From: Hemicentrotus pulcherrimus
Taxonomy: Eukaryota > Echinodermata > Echinoidea > Camarodonta > Strongylocentrotidae
Direction: 5' to 3'
NCBI GenBank assembly: GCA_003118195.1
Contig: BEXV01000027.1
Coordinates: 242,215 to 306,214, forward strand
DNA: 64,000 nt
In this document: positions 31,118-45,000 of the stretch, piece after piece
Layout of the letters: each line of letters opens with the position of its first letter
How positions within the stretch are numbered: the stretch's first letter is position 1
Notes under the pieces: generated by a model
The model's input: only the letters and a program-made list of their open reading frames with translations
What the model was told of the DNA's origin: nothing
Databases searched by the model: none
Made by a program: the position numbers and the translations under genes

Positions 31118-34100
31118 CTGAATAAAATAGAAAAAATGACAATATTTAATTTAATTCAAATTGACTAATTCGATATCGATCATATTTCTTGCAAAATGTA
31201 GATTAAATTCCAACAATATGAACCAGACGAGAATGTGTCTACAACAACAGCCATGAATTACCCTAATATTTTGCTTTCTCATACAAACGAATGAAAATGA
31301 AAATAATAAGAACATTAAACATAGATTCCAGCCGCAGTTTGTCGATTCGACATGTTCCTTTATCGATGCAGTGAAGAGGCACCCCCACTCTTGGGTGACA
31401 CATCGTTTACGTTTACCAACATGCTATAATCAAAACTACACAAAATGAATACATTTATCGAGTGAATTAATGGTAAATAAATTCAGGAACAGCACAGCTC
31501 CTGTATTCTAATGAATAATATCTTGTCAAGTTTCAATTCAAATAAATCTTGAAAGATAAGTACAAGATTTTCTTCAAGATGTCTCCTGTCTCCCTAGCCA
31601 TTAATCTGGGAAGGAGCCAACAATGACTCGGTAAAGAGGGTAACATCCCATTCAATAGATTAAAAACATCCTTGAGTAGTAACTAAAAATCCTTAGCTCT
31701 CGTGACCGCCATTTCTCGGTCAATTTCTTGTGAACCAAAATAGCCTTGTGAATATCTCGCATTTAATTGTGGGAGTATTCCCACACGCGATCTTGTATCT
31801 ATTTACAAGGACAATTGAAATGACCCTTGAGAAATAAAAAAAAAAGTTTGTAATACTTGTGTGTTTATATTTTGAACGTAGTCAAGAGCGTTAATCAATC
31901 AACAGTAAGTCTTTATCAAGATCCAACTGGGACACACATTTATCTTGGTCATCAACTTAAAAAAAAACGATTCATTTTATTTGATGTAACCATTTTTTAT
32001 GACGAAAATGGTTGTAGTCAGTATAGTCCAGTGGCGTACGCAGGATTTTTTTAAAGGGGGGGGTTCCAAAAAAACATACATAAAACATACACATAAAAAA
32101 AACTCGAGGGGAGGGTTTAACCCCAAAACCACCCCCCTGCGTACGCGCCTGGTATATTCAGCATTATTATAAAGTACGTTCTAAATCCAAATTTTTAATT
32201 CGTATTCTGTTTTCTTTTTATCAAATCTGCTTTGATTTTGAATATCATATTTTTCTTATACTCTGGAAGATATCACAGGACTCTGTCTGTGCAGTGCTGG
32301 CAGAGGTGTCGTAGTCGAGTGGTTTAAGCACTTGACCTGAAATCCAAAGGCAGTGGGTTCGACCCCCGACACGGTACTGATGTCCTGTGGCAAGGAATTA
32401 ATCGATATTTGCCGCTAAATACCCAGGAGAGAAATTGGAACCTGGAAGGATGAAGAAAGCCTATGTGTTAGTAGTACTATGTCCTCACGGTGACCATAAT
32501 AATGGCAGGAATACTCTCTAGGGAGTGATATTGTGCACATTGTGTGTGAACGCACGGGTTATAATCAATATCTGTAAAGCGCTAATAGAGACTGCGCTAT
32601 GTGAATCAAGATTTTTTATTATTATATTCTATTATATTAAAGAAAAAAATAATCATCATCAGAGCCATCAATTAAACGATATTTTCACGTGTCTTTTCAT
32701 TTCATTGGAGAAGCATAAATAAATGTTGTACTCGTAATGTCAGCATTACGAGTTTTCCCGATATAGTAGGCATAATTCTCTTGAACCAAATCAATCCCCT
32801 GTTTCCTGACTACTCGTATTTGGACTAAACTATGCTATGATAATTATGTCAGAAATAGAGCGGGTGGGAGAGAAAATGATAGAGAAATAGAAAGTGAGCA
32901 TGACAGAGGGGAAAGAGAAGATCGAAGGAGAGTGGTAGATATAAAGAGTGTATAGGGAAAGAGAGAGAAGGGTAGGGAGAGGGGAGAGAGTTAGAGGAAA
33001 AGATCGAGGGGAGAAGGAAAGAAAGAGTTAGATTGATACAGGAGAGAGGAACGGAGAAAGAGAGAGAGAGAGAGAGAGAGCGAAATGGGGGGGGGGGCGG
33101 TCTGATGGAGAGAATAGAGTTTTAGAGATATAGGGGGGTTGAATGTGTGAGTAAGAGAGAGAGAGAAAAAAAATAAAAGATAGAGAGATAGAAGAAAGAA
33201 AGAGAGAGAGGGTGAGCTGGCTCTATGTACTCTCATTAAGACATTAAAAGACGGAAAGAGAGTTTTCTAATATCGTGCAGACGAACAGAAGGCAAACTTT
33301 CCATACCTCTCTCTCCCGGGATCTTGTCTAATTCACACTGACAAACTCATGATTCAGATGACAATTCAATTAAATAGAAAACACAGGCACAAAAGTCGGC
33401 GACTGTAAACCGCTCATCACCGATTGAGACATCATGGTCCTACAGAGACCAATGTCAAAGACAATCCTCCAACAGACCAGACAGACAAAATGAGGTGTCG
33501 TCGTAAACTTCAAGATATTTTTTGTCTTACTCCCCCCCCCCTCTTTTTGGAGCCGTTCCACATCCTCTTTTAAGATTAGTCAGTTCCCGTAGTGAGACAT
33601 TGTGGATTGAACGATTTTCAGAATGAAAATTGAATTAGAAAATCTTTCCTGAAGGTCCGAAGAAGGAAATGAGACTCAAAATGACAAATTCCCTGGAAAT
33701 CTGACCATCCTATTGATTCTGCCTTCTTAGTAGAATAAACATCTACATGACTGTATCTGAATCTGGTCATATTACTGTTTGAATTCCACTTTCATAACAA
33801 ACAATCTGTCCAGACATTTTATTTTATGTTCTAAGTAACTAGTGAACCTAGTAACCCAGATTGCTTATTGTCATAATTATTCCGTGACTTCATTACTTTG
33901 TTGAAAATTATATTTTAGTAAATTCTTTAAAAAAAATGGAATTGCACGCAATATCGACAAATACTTATTATATCATTACGTCTTACAACAGTCTGACCTA
34001 TGCATCGTTTAGTTATGCGTTTTTTTCTTTGAATATGACTTTTCGTACGTGTATCCTGGTAATGATGTTGTTTATTTATATTGGTCAGTCGGATGTACTA

Positions 34101-34851
34101 GGTACAACGACGTAAGGTCTGTCCATTGCATTCAAGATGTTAACTACAGCAGACGGAATGAAATACGAGTACTTAACAGATAATTACATCCTCCTTATAT
34201 TCCTGTTATATCACTTACAGCATGACCGCTGTTAGTTAGCAGCTGTCGATCATACAGATGGAGCTGGCACGACAAAATTAATTGACCGTTAAATGCTAAA
34301 GAACTTGGCTTTAGAGATCAATCCCTGGGTGATATGCTTTGTTTAAAAGTATATTAGGCTGGCGACATTTGGCGACATTTTGTAATTAAGCGGTCAACGA
34401 AATTCTTAGTTATTATTTTCATGACAATTTATGAATATGGATATTTGAGACTTTTCGTTGTAAACAAGAAGATCCGATCTCAAAGATAGCCAGAACAGGA
34501 GCCCTTTCGGCACGGAACTCGCTAAACAGTAGCTTCCAACTTTGAACTTGTATTTTAAAGAGTGGTAAGAATACGATATGTTTGCCAGGAACAATAGACA
34601 AGATGAAAGATAGTTTTTCCCTTTTCTTTTCATAAAGGTTTTGTTATTGATCGCCCTCTATTTCAAATATTAAAATTAATAAAAAATGATGATATCACTT
34701 CTGCAGTGTTGATGTACGTCGTATCAAATTTGTGTTAATCTCTCTCTATCAATCCATTTAATTACCCCCTCCCCCTCCCCCACCCCCACCTTTATGTTTC
34801 GTCTCTCTCTCTCTCTCTCTCTCNNNNNNNNNNNNNNNNNNNNNNNNNNNN

Positions 34852-34883
<32 letters not shown>

Positions 34884-37800
34884 TCCCTCTTTCTCTCTTT
34901 CTCTCACTCACTTTTTTCATCGACATAGAAACGGAAAGGGTCTGTATGGTTTCGTAGGTTGGACTTATGAGGGAGTGAGAGAATGGTCCCTGGATGCGTA
35001 GAGTCTTGTCGGATATTGATCAAACCGAGACCGAACAAAACACAAATTAAACGTTGCGGTTTCCGCGGCGTCACTGGCAACGAAAACAGCGCGTTATAAG
35101 ATGTGAACAAGTTATTCTAGAATCGTGATTTTACATGAGATAAGGAAAACAAAACTTTGCAAATTTTGATTTGTACCGGTATTTAAAATGGGGCATGAGA
35201 GACGGGGGCTGAATGTTCTATTTAAAGCACTTTTTTTTTCTCTACAGTGGTTGGTTAACTGTATTAAAGCAGGGGCGTCGCTCCTATTGTTGCCCACTCC
35301 CCCGGTAATATGGTAACAGCTGTTCTTCACATGCATGCGATTAATGTGTTCGCCCCACCCGGGATCCCGAAAAAAGGATCGACGCCCTGATGCCGAAGGC
35401 ATGGATGTCTGGCTGGAAACTTATAGTAGCACGATCTATATCTGTGTCTTAAAATCTATAGTCGAAATTTATTCGGTTACGTTTCCTTTTAAGCAACGAT
35501 TCTGGAACCAACAATCACTCGATAATGAATTCCCTCACATCGACGCCAAGGCAAGAAAATCCTTATACTCAAAACTCGCTAGTATCTGATGATATCTCTC
35601 CGCAACTGTTTGTCTGTCTGCACTCGCAGTTGTCGTCCTAATTTTGAGCATGCGATTCTGTACGTCATATAATCTATAGAAATGTTTCTCTTTTCTTATT
35701 TTTAAGGAGGGAATTTAATTTCCAGGCTTTCGAATTCAATCGGAAGTGAGCCAGAGGAGATACTTCGCGCTCGTTATTACGAGTTCAATATGCAGCGCAG
35801 TGATGCCATGGAGTTGGCGACGAAAGGACACTTCTTACTACAGCAGGGAGCAAGAAACTCCAAACAAAAAATGCCATCATGTGAGTTTGCAAGGCCACTC
35901 TTGACACATGAAGCAAACTTGAAAGCATCACCAAGCTCTGAAGATAAACGACCCTGTCAGTTTGTAATCCAATTCATTCTGGGTTGAATGAACGTAGTGA
36001 ATATACAAGCTTACCACACCATATAGCTTCTGCATGTTATCTTCACTCACTTAATTAATGTTCACCAAAGCCTAGGAAGTACAATCACTGGAATTTTGCT
36101 AATTTTTGTTTCATTCGGTCCTTATGATATTCCGAAGAGATTATGCTTTAATTATTATGGAGAAGGAAAATGGCGGTCTTAACACGACTGTTCAACTACC
36201 TACGTATTATATAGAGAGAAAGTAAATATTCCTAGCATGTAAGAACTGCACATTATTATTCAAACTCAAAACCCTTTTTAACCTATACAAACCAGATAAT
36301 GACGTCATATATGGTTGATTTTCAAAACCAATGAGGGTTTAATTCTAGACTTGTGATACGAAACAAAAGCACGAATTGGTCTTGAACTTTTTGGTCAGTC
36401 ACTGCGACTGCTAGGTCAAGATCCGCGTAATTGCTTTGTTTACATACGACAGCTACATATAGTTTGGAAATGCACCATCATGAAGGATAGATGATTTACT
36501 AACTATGAAATTAACAAACAAACAAATCGACCAGAGAAGGTTAAGTCTTTCAAATCATTGCAATCAAGATTAATCTGCCATCACTGATGTCTCAACCTAT
36601 GAGGACTGTGAATTCTAAACGTCATCCTTCTTCTAATGTCAGAAAATTAATCGTCACAGAACAAGAAGAAACAAAGCACAAATATATGATATGTACTGCC
36701 TGGCATACCATCCAGAATCACTTTTGAGCCAGTATCTCTGAAAATGGGTTTCCATTACCAGATCCAAGGATTGGTTTTAGCCCATATTCGTAGCCCTGAC
36801 CCGACCCGTCTAAAGGGGAAGGTCCACTCAAGTTATAAGCCGCCTCCACCCGGGTAAGATCTTCGGTCAATTAAAACTGAACTATCTGTATCCTTCAACC
36901 ATCAATATGCTCAGTCGGTCAAGGGGAGGGAGGGATCAAAAAAGGCGCTGTAGAGTAACTACGAATAATATATCGACATAACAACAACAACAACAACAAC
37001 AAAAGCTACACATTTTCTCCTCATAACAAACTGATTGTGGACTGTTTATAATCCACTGATTTTCAACATTAAAAAATAATATTTTTGTACGTGTACATAA
37101 CAAAGAAATTGTGCACTGTTAATAATCCAATGATTTTCAACATTAAAAATTAATATTTTGTACGTGTACGTCCGTCGTGATTGGTTTCAGTATTACGTGA
37201 GCCAAGAGGCAAATGACCCAATATGAGTTCTTACGAATCAAGGGTTAAATGATTCATTCATTTTTTCTTCTTTCCACAATACATGTTACAACAAATAACA
37301 TTTAAAAATCTTTTCGTTTTACAAAGCTATTCCAATTAGAATATCAACAAACAAGAAATATACATAATATGGTAAGTGTTTAAAGGTCTCTCCTTCGGCA
37401 CGAAGGACAAAAACGGATAACCAAACTGAAAATGGGCGATCAAAATGATGCAAACATGTTGACCAGATTCCTATAACACAATATCAACTATGACATAACA
37501 AAACTAGAAAATACATGTTATGAGCTATGACGTGATTATCAATTTTATATCAGTCGATACTATCATCTCCGTAAACATTTACTATAGGCGTGATGAGTCT
37601 GTATGTGTTTCTATACATGTATTTCAAACATGACTTGTAGCTATACTGACTGATGTGTTTGGGGATGCCTTCAGATCAAGCTGCGGATGCATTGGTCAAA
37701 GAGAATCAGTACGATGGATGTGAAGTATGTGAACATAGTTCCATCACCAGAGTTCCTTCCCCTATGTTTCCTGGAGTAGCAGCTTATGTAGATTTTACCA

Positions 37801-39041
37801 CTAATACCACTACTAAAAACATCTAGCCACATTATGAAGTTCAAAGGGCTGCAAAATGTGTTTTCAGTAGATTATATAGAACCATCGACACACTAAATGC
37901 GCGGTTTTATGAGTGTAAATCGAGCAGGGAAGGGGCGTAATCATTCCACGATTTAGTCGCATGGGTTTACAACAGAAATATAATTGCCCCTCTAAATATT
38001 CATGGTAACTTTCCTTTAAAAATTATCTTTCAAATGCAGGATTGCACAGAAAGAGCCATATGTTTACCTACAAAATGCAGACGTTTTCACCTTATAAAAG
38101 AAAATATGGGCCTTTACCGTCTACACAGTGTCTCTTCCCCATGAATGTTTATAATTTAAACTTAAAAACAAACTCCATGAATATCCAGTACCGGGTAAAA
38201 ACGATGCTTATCCTATTACCAATATAATAAACTGATTTATCATATTCACAAGATTGAAGATATGAACAATATTAACATCAAGCATATCAAGTCTTTGTTG
38301 TATGGCCATAGTTTTCATCCCCTCTTAATCCTAGCGAATTACACCCTTCGACTCGATTGTTTAGTCTACCCGGAGAGGTATACGACCACGCCCAGCATTC
38401 ACTACAACTTCACCCTACAAGACCTGGGCCCCGTCTTACAAAGAGTTACGATCGATCCAAATTAATCGTCAGTCCTCTAATCAATCGCAAGTTTACAGTC
38501 TCATATCTCTTATGTACATAGTTACGATTGATATCAATCCAAAATAAGTTACAATAATGATATCAACTCTTTTTAAGACGGGGCCCTGGACAACATTTTT
38601 ATAACTTCGTAAACCGTTATGAAATTAACGTCGCGGAAAAAATGGTCAATGGATTATAAAACCGTTTGCTTATCAACGACAACAACTAATTATATTGTTT
38701 GTCAAAACAAGCTATATCTTATTTTACATGATTGATTTATTACGTAATAGGGATACAAGAAATAATAAATATGTGCTTAGGATGAAATCAACAAGATCGA
38801 CAGTATACGAGACGATAAAAATCATTGATAATTAATCAAATCAAATTGTTAATTGGTCTTAATTACCCTGGGTATATAGCAACATCAGTCTTAAATATTG
38901 TTCTTCCTGTGGGCCCCGCAATCATTATTAACGCAGTATTGACAGATAGCATGTCTTGGATTGAGCGAGACATAATTATGTGGGCAGAACACCTTTTTTA
39001 TGAGAATCAAGAGCTTTCATCATATACCACAATGCTCGTGG

Positions 39042-39086
<45 letters not shown>

Positions 39087-42000
39087 AGTGGCTATTATTA
39101 TCACCTTTAATATTTGGTGGATTACAATGCAATTCTACATTTTCTCTTACTCACGATTTAGCGCCGTTTCATGGACATTAAGAAATAAAAGTTCGAAACA
39201 AGAACTGGAATTTACAAATGACAGATCATTATCGGCATAGTTTTACCATAGATACATCGATCATATACCGAAAACAGGTGAATCACCATGGCAACAACCA
39301 AAGCAAACATGGAAAGTAAGACGGAGGGGTACCCACTTTCTTGGTGTTTTGAATGCCAGGCTGGCGCCAAGAAGGAAAAGGTACTCGCAGGAATTATATC
39401 CGATTGCTTTTCCAATGTGATTTATATAATTGAGAAAAGCTATGTCATGGTATTTGCCTCGAAAAGAAGGCATAATTGAATAGAAAGTTGGAGGTTGTTA
39501 CCTATGTTGGCCCGGGCCAGTTTTAAAGAGTTTCGATAGTTTTGTTTCTTCTATATTAATGCACAAAGCAACAAAGGACAATTACATGGTCATCATGACC
39601 TTCATGTTCGTTGACTCCGGGGTCTGGGTGGATATAGGTTCAATTTAGATATGCTTAAATTATAGGCATAGATGTATTAATTTCAATCGTGTTTTTAGTG
39701 TTTAAAAAAAAAAACAGAGCCAATTATGGCACGCCGTACAAGATTCAGAGTAAGTTATGTAAACGTATCTATTGCCCATATCATTTTTATAATTTCTGTA
39801 AATTCTTGAGGCTTTCATCAGACCTGCCTCTCGGACTCGAAGTTTCACTTGTCGCCGGGACACATGAAAACGAGTTCGCCTGACCGCCTGGTCGTGGAAA
39901 TGCTAGATTTCCGATCGGATGGCGCGTCAAGCTTCTGGAAAGAGCGTGACATCAACAAGCAATATGTTGAGACGAGATGATCAACTTTCGCTAACGCCCC
40001 CTGACTTTCCTCTTTCTTGTCCTGGTGCGTGTTGATTGAGGAGAATGGTGAGTGATGGCCAAAAAACGGATGCCCAAAATGTCGCGCCGATGTAATATGT
40101 GTATTCTTACAGAATGCTTGAATTACGACGCAGAACTTTTTCCCAAATGATCGAGTAAAAAAACGTTGAGAAAAGATTCAGGGTTTTGGGGTCGGAGGAG
40201 CAAACGAAAGGTGAGAGGAAATGAGTCGAGGAATAATTGTTCTGTTAACCGGTAGCCAGCCAGATTACTAATCCTCTCCAGTATTTCATAATTCTTCACC
40301 CATTTCACAAAGGACATGAGTGTCTAAGTTTCGTATGCATGACTATGTCTGCCATACCCGCCCTTTTTATATTTAGGCATTTTAATAGTCTTTCAACCAT
40401 GTTTGTCACCAGATGTTAATCTACTAACCCACTTTGATGTTCTTCAATGTGTTCGAATATATAAATGTATCGCTATTGACATAAAAAAATACTTTTTGCG
40501 TTCATATCTCAAGTTTAAGTATGAATGTTCTTGACAAAACAAACGTTTTTATTCTGCGATTTGGGGTAGTCAACTTCGCGTTTTAAGAGAAAGCAGAAAA
40601 CAGAAAGCAGAAATGTTTTCTTACCTTCATGGCCTCTTCTGTAGCAGACTCGTTCGTTGCGTTCATCAGGAGTCCATGGCCCAGATTTTGGAGATTACAG
40701 TGTGGTGACGGGTCCAGAAGAGCCCAGAAGTCCAAGTCTATCTCTAGTCGGTGAAGTTCCAGGAACCACATACAAGGGATGACTGAGATGAGGTAGATGA
40801 GAACACTTGGACAAAACCTGAACAAGATACGAAGATAAAACGAAAATAGAGCAGTGAAGGATAACAGTTATAAGACGACGAGAATCTGGTTCACATTAAA
40901 CCAGTTCATAAAGGTATTCAAATGTCACACATGCTGTTTAACAAATAACTAATAGTAACGACCTGTTAGCATGACAGAGACTCAGGATCAGGGGGGTGTT
41001 TTACAAAGACTAAGATTGACCTTAAGTTGGTCTTAACTATGGCAGGCCACCGTTTACTGGCTTTAGTAATCATGGTCACAAATCTACAAAATGTTGATAA
41101 TTTATTATTGAAAGAAAAATATCATCTAAAGATCATAATTGAGAGCAACTAGTGGCATGAATGGCCTGCCATTGTTGACTCCAACTTAAAGTTGATCTTA
41201 GTCTTTGTGAAACAACCCCCTGGAGATCGTAAACAGCAACCTCAGACTTTTTCATTAATTCTATGCAATTTCGTGCTGATATTGGCACGTCTATATTCAA
41301 AATACACTCACACGCTTTTTGTGAACGAGACCCCCCCCCCCCCCCCCCCCCCNCCCCCATTTTACGCGCCCAACGTATCTTTCTCCTGCGCTCAATCTAA
41401 ATCTCAATCTATCAGTTCATATTTCTATTATTAATTCCATGCAAGTCAGTGGTGATACTGGTATGTTCTTATTCATGTGTACTTTGAGGTAGCCTATCCC
41501 TAGGGACTTGGGTCATGATCGAGTGTGTTTCATTGCCCGAACTACATCCCTCAAGCACCGTGTGAGTTCCTTCCTGCATCTGGATCAGTCCGATCAATAT
41601 CTAGGGTTACTTTCATCATCATGATTCTTCTTCAGCGGGGGTACGACGTACTCACAGAGTTTTGGTTTCTATTAGACAAGAGTCACAACTCTCCATCAGC
41701 GCGAGCTGCACCGAGTTCATTCTTAGATCGATAACATAGCATGGTCAGATAGCCAGGTATCAACTTTAGAACTGTGTGGTTTCTATCTTGCAAATGTCAT
41801 TCCGAGTAGACAAGGGTTCAATTCAGAGTTAATTTGAAAACAGAACAACCGAATAAGGCTGTTGGTTATCAATCCCTAGGCCTTCGTCTGGAGTCTCCAT
41901 GAGGCGTTGTTCTTAAATAAATAATGGAGAGAGTACTTTCCTACTAATTTATTTTACACTTTACGAAATCATACATCATTGTGTGAGCATCATGAATGGG

Positions 42001-45000
42001 TGAGGTGAGAAAAACACGACTGAAAGCACTGAATTTGTTATCGTCTATCATCTATTTCCATAGGTAACAGAATTATACCCAAAAAAAGACCAAGATGGAA
42101 AGGAATGTCAACTAAAGCGGATATAAAGTTATTCAGAATGGAACATTGCCGATTAACGCTTGAGTCCTCCTTTAAAGATACTATGTCCCTTTTGCAGCCA
42201 ACATCAAATTCTGTAGAACTTTGCAGGAATTATGAATATGTCATGTATGTCCTGTGAAATTTAAACGTTAGCAGTGACCTAATATTCAAATTTTGCAAGG
42301 AAACCATTTACTTGCTAGACTTCACTGCCAGACACTATTGCGTGACTGACTGGCTTTTTTTTTTCTTCTTTGGTAATAACATACATAACATGAGCTGTAA
42401 AGGGTACATGAGCATTTGTCTACATCAATAACCCACTTCTTGTAATGGCCAAAATTAAACTGGCTCTATAGCTTGTCGATTCGACAACTAATAGTCGTTA
42501 TTTTCCCACTTAAAGACATTTTCAGGGTATTTTTTTAGGGTAGTTCTAGGAATTTGATCTTTTCAATTTTGTTTGGCCTGCAAATGGGACATAGTACCTT
42601 TAAAGACTTTTAGGAGGCGGCATATATCATTTTGAAGTGTGATGGATCGTTTTCTTTAAATTGTTCCATGTTAAAAAAAAAAAAAACCTAAACCAAGTAT
42701 GGTACCATAACGATTAATCTTACGAACTCAATAGCGTCCAATGCAGTTTTCTCTCACAGATCGTGTTAATGCAATCTCCTCATTGGAAGCAAAAGTACGC
42801 CATTATTACTAAAATATCGCCTACAATGATATCGTTCCAATTCTTCTTCTTCTTTGATCAAATTATTCATGTAAAACAAAAAACTTGTAAAAGCCACCTG
42901 GGAAGTATCACACATGCTTATATCAATACTTTGGACTTTATTTTACCCTCATTTTGGTGTGGTCTGAGGTAATTCAATGTCAGGAGAGTCAGGGAAGATT
43001 AAATATCAATACTTTCATCATGACAGTTTTCAGATCGAACGTGTTGATTTTCATTCTGTCTAAATTTAGCTGAACATTAAACGCCAACTTAATAATCTAA
43101 TGTATCATATAACATTGTTTCATGCAAAAATACGTGTTTAAATTAATTTGATAAGTTTAATGTTTGCATTATGGATTGGTATTGTATTTTGTGCCAACAG
43201 ATTTGCTTACGATCTGGAATATTATCTGGACCTGTGCATCTCTACACTAACCCCCACCCCCTCTCTCTCTCTCTCTCTCTCTATCATTTTTCTCCCTATA
43301 TCTCTCCATCCATTCTCTATATCGCCCTCTTTCTTTTTATAATAATATCTCTCTCTATCGTCACTACCTTTTTCTATTTTTTGTTTATAAATCAGATTCC
43401 CGCATATACCGTATTTATCTAAGAGAATGGATCAAAAGATGAGTGATTTCGTATATCATATTCATTATATGTGTTCACTCTCCTCCCATATCATATTCTT
43501 AGTTATAACTTATAAAATGACCCCAAAACATACAACCGTCACCAATAGACCGGACTACAGAGGTATCATGGGATCGAGCTAAAAATATAGACCAATGTAC
43601 AATGATATACGGACAGGATATTTCTAGATACTCTATCACCTACTGCGATGAGTAAAATTTCCTGTATCTGGAAATGTACATTCATTCTGTCCGTCTGTAA
43701 ATAACGTCCATTCTCTAAACTAAACTGCTTTCTGCCATAAAAACCTCGTCATTTTATAACAACTGCGTAGTCCAACTAGACAAGATCCTGTTCTTGTTTC
43801 CAAAAAAGTTATTTAACTAAGGCTGTCAAAACACATATGAACACCACAATAACGTATTAAGTTAAAGAAGCTAATGTGTTCTTGCAAAGAAAATAACGTT
43901 TTCATAGATTGGAAACTATATAGAAACTATCGTGCAACATGGGTTCAGCCAACATACGTCGGTGTAAATGGGGGGGGGGGGCACTTGAGGAACGCAGAGG
44001 ATGAAATGCGAGAGAACGTAGGTTGTGTGCAGTATCGTCTCCTTTTAATTTGTCTTTCCCCATCCCCCTTCTCTCTCTCTCTCTCTCTCTCTGGCTCTGG
44101 CTCTCTCTCTCTCTCTCTCTTTACATTTTTTTTTCGCACCTCGTCTAGGAGCTACGCCACGGTATAGAAGCGCCCTAACAAGGATGTTGAGAATATCAAC
44201 AAGTCAAACTATTTGTAACATGAAATTGGTGCGAGACAATTCCGATCTCAGAAATCTTCGAATTAGTTTTCCGGAAACAGTAGGAGAGCTTGAAATCTAA
44301 CTCTCAGAATTCCTTAATCAAGATTGTTATCGGATTAAAAGCACTCTTTATCTGCTAAGAATCTGATAATGAATGAGTAGTACGTGCAAAATAATGAAAA
44401 CCGTTTTGTCAACTTTTCATGACCTCTTCATCACATCTAGCCTCTAGCTGTTATTCCACACGCTACAGTTATATCCGAGTATAAACGGATGATGAACCTC
44501 CCAACCAATATTGTCGTTCGGAAGTATTTTCAATTTAATCACCAGAAAACTACTCGCAGAACGAAGTTTGGAGTGTATGTCATTGCCCTCCTTGGTCTTC
44601 ACAAGAAAACAATTCATAATTCTTCTCGCGATTCTGGGAAAAATTAAACCTCCAAGTTTTCAGTTGTTTGCTTTGACTAATTAACAACAAATTTATTGAA
44701 TTTTAGTTTGATCTCCATATGATATAAATGTCAACCCTTAACACGCCTTTTAAGAATATTTTTTTTTTCTAAGCTCGTTGACGACCGTGCCTAAGATATC
44801 TATGGATGGGGTCTAAAAGTAATTATCATAATAACAACTGCAGTTAGTGGATTACACATCTGCATCATTGTTAAATGATGGAAGAAATACTGTGCTGTGG
44901 GTTTATATGAAGCCACAGATATAACATTTGGTACGGTAACACGTTCGGTTGTTACGTAATTTTGCGAAAGATATAATTATCCCTCAAGAGAACTAACAAG

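Larger units (their letters stand above)
31118..40624 (-). other. TMEM26: TMEM26 intron 2 (9.5 kb)
   Basis: AT-rich intron. Separately listed contents: a hAT-type MITE (32029-32151), a tRNA-derived SINE (32305-32640), a purine-rich tract (32860-33215), a (CT)n gap (34802-34905), a tandem 74-bp repeat (37022-37168), a TIR element (38424-38588) and a (GA)n tract (39043-39082). 39830-40070 is richer in CpG than its surroundings but has no coding signal. Confidence 0.75.

Noticed and set aside
32305..32373. Possible functional tRNA gene
   Set aside because: Boxes A and B and an acceptor stem exist, but the anticodon arm pairs poorly and a SINE body and T-rich tail follow directly.
32991..33236. 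Minus-strand frame rich in Ser, Leu and Phe, resembling a membrane peptide
   Set aside because: It is a translation of the (CT)n/(GA)n tract; low complexity only. The same applies to frames at 25209-25501, 43148-43422, 43874-44167 and 62661-62931.
35270..35390. Possible MITE with CAGGGGCGTCG and CGACGCCCTG ends
   Set aside because: The ends are similar to those at 52086, but similarity is short and the flanks (TATTAAAG / ATGCCGAA) do not form a target duplication.
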